A stretch of DNA of 45,528 nt from Deltaproteobacteria bacterium (GTDB lineage Bacteria > Desulfobacterota > Syntrophia > Syntrophales > UBA8958): positions 1 through 45,528 of the forward strand of contig JAKPCH010000010.1 of the NCBI GenBank assembly GCA_029553375.1, given 5' to 3'. The notes below the pieces were generated by a model. The model was not told the DNA's origin and did no database searches. It worked only from the letters and a program-made list of their open reading frames with translations. The position numbers and the translations under genes are program-made. Position 1 is the stretch's first letter. Each line of letters begins with the position of its first letter. Of this stretch, positions 41,805 to 45,528 are shown piece after piece.

Positions 41805-42692
41805 ATGACCGACCCCTGGAAGCTGTCAGACACGACCGACTCCTACGAGCCGATCAGGCCGCGGGGCGTCTCCCTGCGCCTGGCCCCCCTTATTCTCTTC
41901 TTCCTGGCCGTCCTCCTGGTCGTGGGTCTCTATCACCTCCTGCGCACCTCCGGGCCCTTCCGCATGGTCGAGGAGGTCCTCCGGGCCGACGGCGCCGTCG
42001 CCGCCGCCGTGGGGGGCGTCCAGGAGTGCCTCCCCTGGTATCCCCTCTCGGGCCGCTTGACGAAGGAAGGGGTCGAGGTGGAGATGACCGTCCGTGTCCG
42101 GGGAAGGATGGCGGAAGGCCTGGCGAGGGCCCGGATCAGGTACGAGGGCGAGGTCTGGCGTCTGACGGCCCTTTCCTTCACGGACCCCCGGGGCGTCTCC
42201 CGGGAACTCCTGCGGGAGGAGAGGAAGGGCGCCGTCTCCCGGGACACCCCCGGTTACGGTGACCTCATGGCTGGCCATCGCCTCTTCAGGTCCGGTGACT
42301 ACGCGGGGGCCGTCGAGGCCTACTCCCGGGCCATCGGCGCGAACCCGTCCTTTGAGGCGGCCTACTACTGGCGGGCGAGGGCCTACGTCAAGGCGAACCA
42401 GAGCCGGGCCGCCATGGAGGATTTCGAGAAGGTGGTGGAGATCAATCCCCGGAACGTGGACGCCCACAACTGGCTGGGCTGGCTGGCGGGTAGGGAAGGG
42501 CGTTACGACGAGTGTATCGCCTACCTTAACCGGTCGTTGGAGCTCCGCCCCGACAGCGCCTGGAGCCGTTACGAGCGGGGGAGGTGCCACTACGAGAAGG
42601 GGGATCGGGCCTCGGCCCTGGCCGACGCCGCGAAGGCCTGCGAGCTGGGGAACAAGGAGGCCTGCCGCATAGCCGAGAGGCTCAGGAAATGA
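41805..42692 (+). CDS. Membrane-anchored TPR protein with Coa1-like domain
   Basis: From ATG 41805 the protein is 295 residues. A single membrane helix (about 24-45) follows a short cytoplasmic start. Residues 50-140 (VEEVLRADGAVAAAVGG..., then ARIRYEGEVWRLTALSF) resemble the Coa1/Tim21-like assembly domain. Residues 150-290 contain about four TPR units (GHRLFRSGDYAGAVEAYSRAI, AYYWRARAYVKAN, and others). It is a likely periplasmic scaffold or assembly protein. The ribosome site before 41805 is weak; GTG 41730 would add 25 odd residues. Confidence 0.75.
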   Translation: MTDPWKLSDTTDSYEPIRPRGVSLRLAPLILFFLAVLLVVGLYHLLRTSGPFRMVEEVLRADGAVAAAVGGVQECLPWYPLSGRLTKEGVEVEMTVRVRGRMAEGLARARIRYEGEVWRLTALSFTDPRGVSRELLREERKGAVSRDTPGYGDLMAGHRLFRSGDYAGAVEAYSRAIGANPSFEAAYYWRARAYVKANQSRAAMEDFEKVVEINPRNVDAHNWLGWLAGREGRYDECIAYLNRSLELRPDSAWSRYERGRCHYEKGDRASALADAAKACELGNKEACRIAERLRK

Positions 42693-43720
42693 AGGGCGAA
42701 GGGGACTGTCTCTTCAAACCGTGCCTCTTGGAGGAAGGGCAGGCCGTGGCGGCCCTGCGGGAGATCCTGGACTGGTTCGTGGTCCCCTTCCCGAAGGGGG
42801 CGCGGGTCGGCGTGAAGGTCCACTGGGGGGAGAGGGGCAACCGGAGTCATCTCCCGCCCTTCTTCACCCGGGAGATCGTGCGGTGGCTTAAGGGGGGCGG
42901 CTTCGAACCCTTCGTCTTCGACACGACGGTCCTCTATTCCGGGGGGAGGAGAAAGGGGGAAGAGGCCCTGGAGACGGCCCGGAGGCACGGCTTCTCCCCC
43001 GGGGCCCTGGGTTGTCCCGTGACGGTCGCCGACGGCCTCGACGGCCTCGCCGTAGTGGACATCCCGGCGGGCTGGCGCCACTTCCCGACGGTCCAGGTCG
43101 CCGATGTCTTCTCCGCCGGGGGGTTCGTCGTCCTGTCCCATTTCAAGGGCCACATGGCGGCGGGGTTCGGGGGGGCGATCAAGAACCTCTCCATGGGCTT
43201 CGCCTCCCGGGCCCAGAAGCAGAGGATGCACGCCGACGCCCGTCCCTTCCTCAACCGGGGGGCCTGCACCCGCTGCGGCCTCTGCGTCCGGGTGTGCCCC
43301 TCCGGGGCGGCCGTCATGGAGGGGGAGGACTACCCCTCCTTCGACGACGGGTTATGCATCGGCTGCGCCCAGTGCATCGGCCTCTGTCCGGAGGCGGCCC
43401 TGAGGATCTTCTGGGAGACGGACAACGGCGTGTTTCAGGAGAAGCTCGTCGAGACGGCCGCCGCCGTCTGGCGTCTCATGGAGGGAAAGGCCGTCTTCAT
43501 CAACGCCCTCCTGAGGGTGACGGCGGAGTGTGACTGCCTGCCCGGGGAAAACCCCGTCATCGCCCCCGACCGGGGGCTGTTGGGGGGCTACCACCCCGTG
43601 GCGGTGGATCGGGAATCCCTGCGGATCGTGGGGGAGGAGGTCTTCGAGGGGGCCCACCCGGGCCTGAGCTGGAGGCGGCAGTTCACCTACGCCTCCGAGA
43701 TCGGTTTCCTCCCCCGGTGA
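42689..43720 (+). CDS. DUF362-type iron-sulfur protein
   Basis: The 343-residue protein has an N-terminal DUF362 domain (VKVHWGERGN, HFKGHMAAGFGGAIKNLSMG) and two 4Fe-4S ferredoxin sites at residues 193-203 (CTRCGLCVRVC) and 223-233 (CIGCAQCIGLC), each followed by Pro. No signal peptide is seen, so it is probably cytoplasmic. The function of DUF362 proteins is unknown; they are frequent in anaerobes. Its ATG overlaps the TPR gene stop (ATGA). Confidence 0.88.
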   Translation: MKGEGDCLFKPCLLEEGQAVAALREILDWFVVPFPKGARVGVKVHWGERGNRSHLPPFFTREIVRWLKGGGFEPFVFDTTVLYSGGRRKGEEALETARRHGFSPGALGCPVTVADGLDGLAVVDIPAGWRHFPTVQVADVFSAGGFVVLSHFKGHMAAGFGGAIKNLSMGFASRAQKQRMHADARPFLNRGACTRCGLCVRVCPSGAAVMEGEDYPSFDDGLCIGCAQCIGLCPEAALRIFWETDNGVFQEKLVETAAAVWRLMEGKAVFINALLRVTAECDCLPGENPVIAPDRGLLGGYHPVAVDRESLRIVGEEVFEGAHPGLSWRRQFTYASEIGFLPR

Positions 43721-43755
43721 AAAAACGAGGACATCTAATCAAGGAGGTTATGGAG

Positions 43756-44757
43756 ATGAGGAAAGGGAAGGGATGGTTGGTCTTGTTGGCCCTGGCGGCC
43801 GTGTCGGTTCTTGCCTTCGCTTCTTCGGCCCCGGCGGCCAAGCGTTTTTTCGTGATCTCCACGGGGGGCACGGGGGGGACCTACTACCCCCTCGGAGGGA
43901 TCCTCGCCCAGGCCCTGACGGAAAAGGTCCCCGACGTGGTGGTGACGGCCCAGGCGGGTAACGCCTCCGTGGCCAACTGCAACCTCATTAGGGAGGGACA
44001 GGCCGAGTCGGCCTTCGTCCAGAGCAACGTGGCCTACGACGCCTACTACGGCAACGCCCAGTTCAAGGACAAGCCCGTGAAGAACCTCCGCCTGATCGCC
44101 TCCCTCTACCCGGAGACCATCCAGATCGTCGCCCGGAAGGACTCGAAGATCCGCACCCTGAAGGACATCAAGGGCAAGCGCCTCGTCCCCGGCGACCGGG
44201 GGAGCGGCACGGAGGTGGACACCTTGAACGTCTTGGGGGCCTACAACCTCACCTACAAGGACTTCGCCTCCGTGGACTGGTTGAGCTTCTCCGGTGCGGC
44301 CCAGCGCCTCCAGGACCGTCAGGCGGACGTGACCTTCACGACGGCGGGCTGGCCCACGGCGGCCATCCAGGAGCTGGCCATCTCCACGGATATCGTCCTC
44401 ATCCCCATCGATGAGGCGAAGATCAAGGAGCTGACGAAGAAGTACCCCTTCTACAGCCGCATCGTCATCCCCAAGGGGACCTACAAGAACCAGACGAAAG
44501 ACGTCCCCACCATCACCACCATGGCCCAGTGGGTGGTGGACGCCAAGGTCCCCGACGACGTCGTTTACGCCCTCACCAAGGCCCTCTGGGAGGGCGGGGC
44601 GCAAAAGATGGCCGCCGCCCACGCCAAGGGCAAGGACGTGAAGCTCCAGACCGCCCTCAGCGGCATGGCCATCCCCCTCCACCCCGGGGCGGAGAGGTAT
44701 TACCGCGAGGTGAACATCATCAAGAAGATCGAGGCGAAGGGGAAGAAGAAGCGCTGA
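43756..44757 (+). CDS. TAXI-type TRAP transporter solute-binding protein
   Basis: The 333-residue protein starts with a signal peptide (to about residue 28, SSAPAA). STGGTGGTYYPLGGILAQAL and GSGTEVDTLNVL are hallmarks of the TAXI family of periplasmic binding proteins. Substrates are usually organic acids or amino acids; the real one is unknown. ATG 43756 is favoured because AAGGAGG lies 8 bp upstream (ATG 43750 is too close). DUF1850 and permease genes follow, a common TAXI-TRAP arrangement. Confidence 0.9.
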   Translation: MRKGKGWLVLLALAAVSVLAFASSAPAAKRFFVISTGGTGGTYYPLGGILAQALTEKVPDVVVTAQAGNASVANCNLIREGQAESAFVQSNVAYDAYYGNAQFKDKPVKNLRLIASLYPETIQIVARKDSKIRTLKDIKGKRLVPGDRGSGTEVDTLNVLGAYNLTYKDFASVDWLSFSGAAQRLQDRQADVTFTTAGWPTAAIQELAISTDIVLIPIDEAKIKELTKKYPFYSRIVIPKGTYKNQTKDVPTITTMAQWVVDAKVPDDVVYALTKALWEGGAQKMAAAHAKGKDVKLQTALSGMAIPLHPGAERYYREVNIIKKIEAKGKKKR

Positions 44758-44795
44758 GGACGACGGTCAGGTGAAGGCGCCGGACCCGGAGGCGG

Positions 44796-44809
44796 GGGGT
44801 GATCACCCC
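44796..44809. repeat. Perfect 14-bp palindrome between the TAXI gene and DUF1850 gene
   Basis: GGGGTGATCACCCC is a perfect palindrome with no loop, 14 bp before the DUF1850 start. It could be an operator site or an intercistronic mRNA element; nothing distinguishes these. Confidence 0.4.
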
Positions 44810-44823
44810 GGCGGGGTGTCCCC

Positions 44824-45333
44824 GTGCCCGTGAAAAGGCCCCTCCTGGCGGCCCTGGCGGCGGCCCTCGTCCTGGGGGCGGCCTTCTTTCCCCTCCGGGT
44901 CCTGGAGGTGGCGCGGGAAGGGGGGCGACCCGTCTTCATGGCCCCCCTTGGGGAGGGCGATTCCTTCTCCCTCTGTTTCCTCCATTCCGTGGAGGGGACG
45001 CCAGTCTGCGACCATTTCCGGGTTGACGAAAAAGGGGGCCTCGTTCTATACGAGACGACCTTTTCCTCCCTCAACACGGGCATGCCCACGGGGGTTCGGG
45101 AGGGGGAGAGGGTCTCCCTCGAGGGGGGTGTCGTCAGGCTCACGGGCCGGCGGATCCCCGTGGGGGAGGTGGTCCTGGCCGTGACGCCGTCGGCGGCCAA
45201 TTCCCTCGCCGTGGGGGGTAGGACCGTGGACCTCCCGGGTCTCGCCGGTGAGGGACGCCTGCGTCTGCGGATCGCCCGGCGGGGGGCGGCGATTTACATC
45301 CTTCACGTGGCGGGGGTCTTGCGGGGCTTCTGA
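44824..45333 (+). CDS. DUF1850 domain protein associated with TRAP transporter
   Basis: The 169-residue protein has an N-terminal hydrophobic segment (about 6-23) and the DUF1850 core SLCFLHSVEGTPVCDHFRV. DUF1850 genes typically lie between the TAXI binding protein and the fused TRAP permease, as here. The protein is probably secreted or membrane-anchored; function is unknown. The start is GTG (44824; GTG 44830 also possible). The permease ATG overlaps its stop by one base. Confidence 0.82.
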   Translation: MPVKRPLLAALAAALVLGAAFFPLRVLEVAREGGRPVFMAPLGEGDSFSLCFLHSVEGTPVCDHFRVDEKGGLVLYETTFSSLNTGMPTGVREGERVSLEGGVVRLTGRRIPVGEVVLAVTPSAANSLAVGGRTVDLPGLAGEGRLRLRIARRGAAIYILHVAGVLRGF

Positions 45334-45528
45334 TGGAAGCGACTCAGGCAGACAGGGACAGAGGGGCCGCCGAGGCCCCGAAGGGGGAGGAGACGGGGGA
45401 CCTCGTCGCCCGTTACGACCCGGAGCTCCGCTTCCGGCACCTGGAGGGCCTGACGGCCCGCCTGATCCTCGCCATGACGGTCATCCTCTCCATCTTCCAC
45501 ATCTACACGGCGGGTTTCGGCGTCCTTC
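45333..45528 (+). CDS. TRAP transporter permease, N-terminal part only
   Basis: Only 65 codons are visible: a hydrophilic charged start, the motif RYDPELRFRHLEG found in fused TAXI-TRAP permeases, then the first membrane helix (LILAMTVILSIFHIYTAGFG). The gene runs off the right edge. It should be the fused DctQM-type membrane subunit working with the binding protein at 43756. Confidence 0.82.
   Translation, partial: MEATQADRDRGAAEAPKGEETGDLVARYDPELRFRHLEGLTARLILAMTVILSIFHIYTAGFGVL

Noticed and set aside
1-45528. CRISPR array, insertion sequence, prophage, riboswitch or selenocysteine gene
   Set aside because: No regularly spaced repeats, transposase, integrase, recognisable riboswitch or in-frame TGA within a conserved gene was found. 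FdhE alone does not imply a selenoprotein in this window.

Overview
The window looks like chromosome from a GC-rich anaerobic member of the former Deltaproteobacteria (Desulfobacterota), perhaps a syntrophic or short-chain fatty-acid-metabolising lineage. This is inferred from gene content only: 4-hydroxybutyrate-type CoA-transferase, 3-hydroxyacyl-CoA dehydrogenases, NDP-forming acyl-CoA synthetase, membrane subunits of a Na+ pumping decarboxylase, FdhE, a nonaheme cytochrome, a minimal SufCB pair and a TAXI-type TRAP transporter. No phage, IS element, CRISPR array or rRNA is visible. Genes are densely packed, many with ATGA or GTGA overlaps, and almost every promoter seen is a TTGACA-like -35 box 16-18 nt from a TATAAT-like -10 box.

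Layout. 1-5700 (minus): C4/beta-oxidation genes (start of hbd, CoA-transferase, fused hydratase/dehydrogenase) with a PAS-LuxR regulator between them. 5743-10597 (minus): rfbB, SufB, SufC, an NlpC/P60 lipoprotein and an RlmI-like methyltransferase. 10651-12482 (plus): glnS with promoter and terminator. 12484-16464 (minus): tRNA-Leu(GAG), secG, tpiA, gap, nth, fdhE. 16532-17299: uppP. 17339-25545 (plus): a ten-gene type II fatty-acid-synthase-like operon behind a probable sigma-54 promoter. 25537-29213 (plus): PAS/GGDEF protein and a CobD-like aminotransferase. 29191-33825: a small exported protein, a ferredoxin-like protein, a DUF554 membrane protein and groESL. 33867-38944: biotin carrier, TerC, a zincin, NDP-forming acyl-CoA synthetase and decarboxylase beta/gamma subunits. 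39063-43720 (plus): exported rhodanese-like protein, nonaheme cytochrome c/b fusion, TPR protein, DUF362 ferredoxin. 43756-45528 (plus): TAXI solute-binding protein, DUF1850 protein and start of the TRAP permease.

The most unusual region is 17487-25545. It encodes malonyltransferase, acyl-CoA dehydrogenase, KAS III, FabA, FabG, FabZ, KAS II, an ACP, a PlsC acyltransferase and an AcpS-like phosphopantetheinyl transferase. Together these could prime, extend, reduce and dehydrate an acyl chain on a dedicated, self-activated ACP and pass it to a lipid acceptor. No ordinary enoyl-ACP reductase is present; an acyl-CoA dehydrogenase homologue stands in the operon instead. The product is unknown. A secondary theme is energy conservation at the membrane: Na+ decarboxylase parts, multihaem cytochrome and ferredoxin-like proteins.
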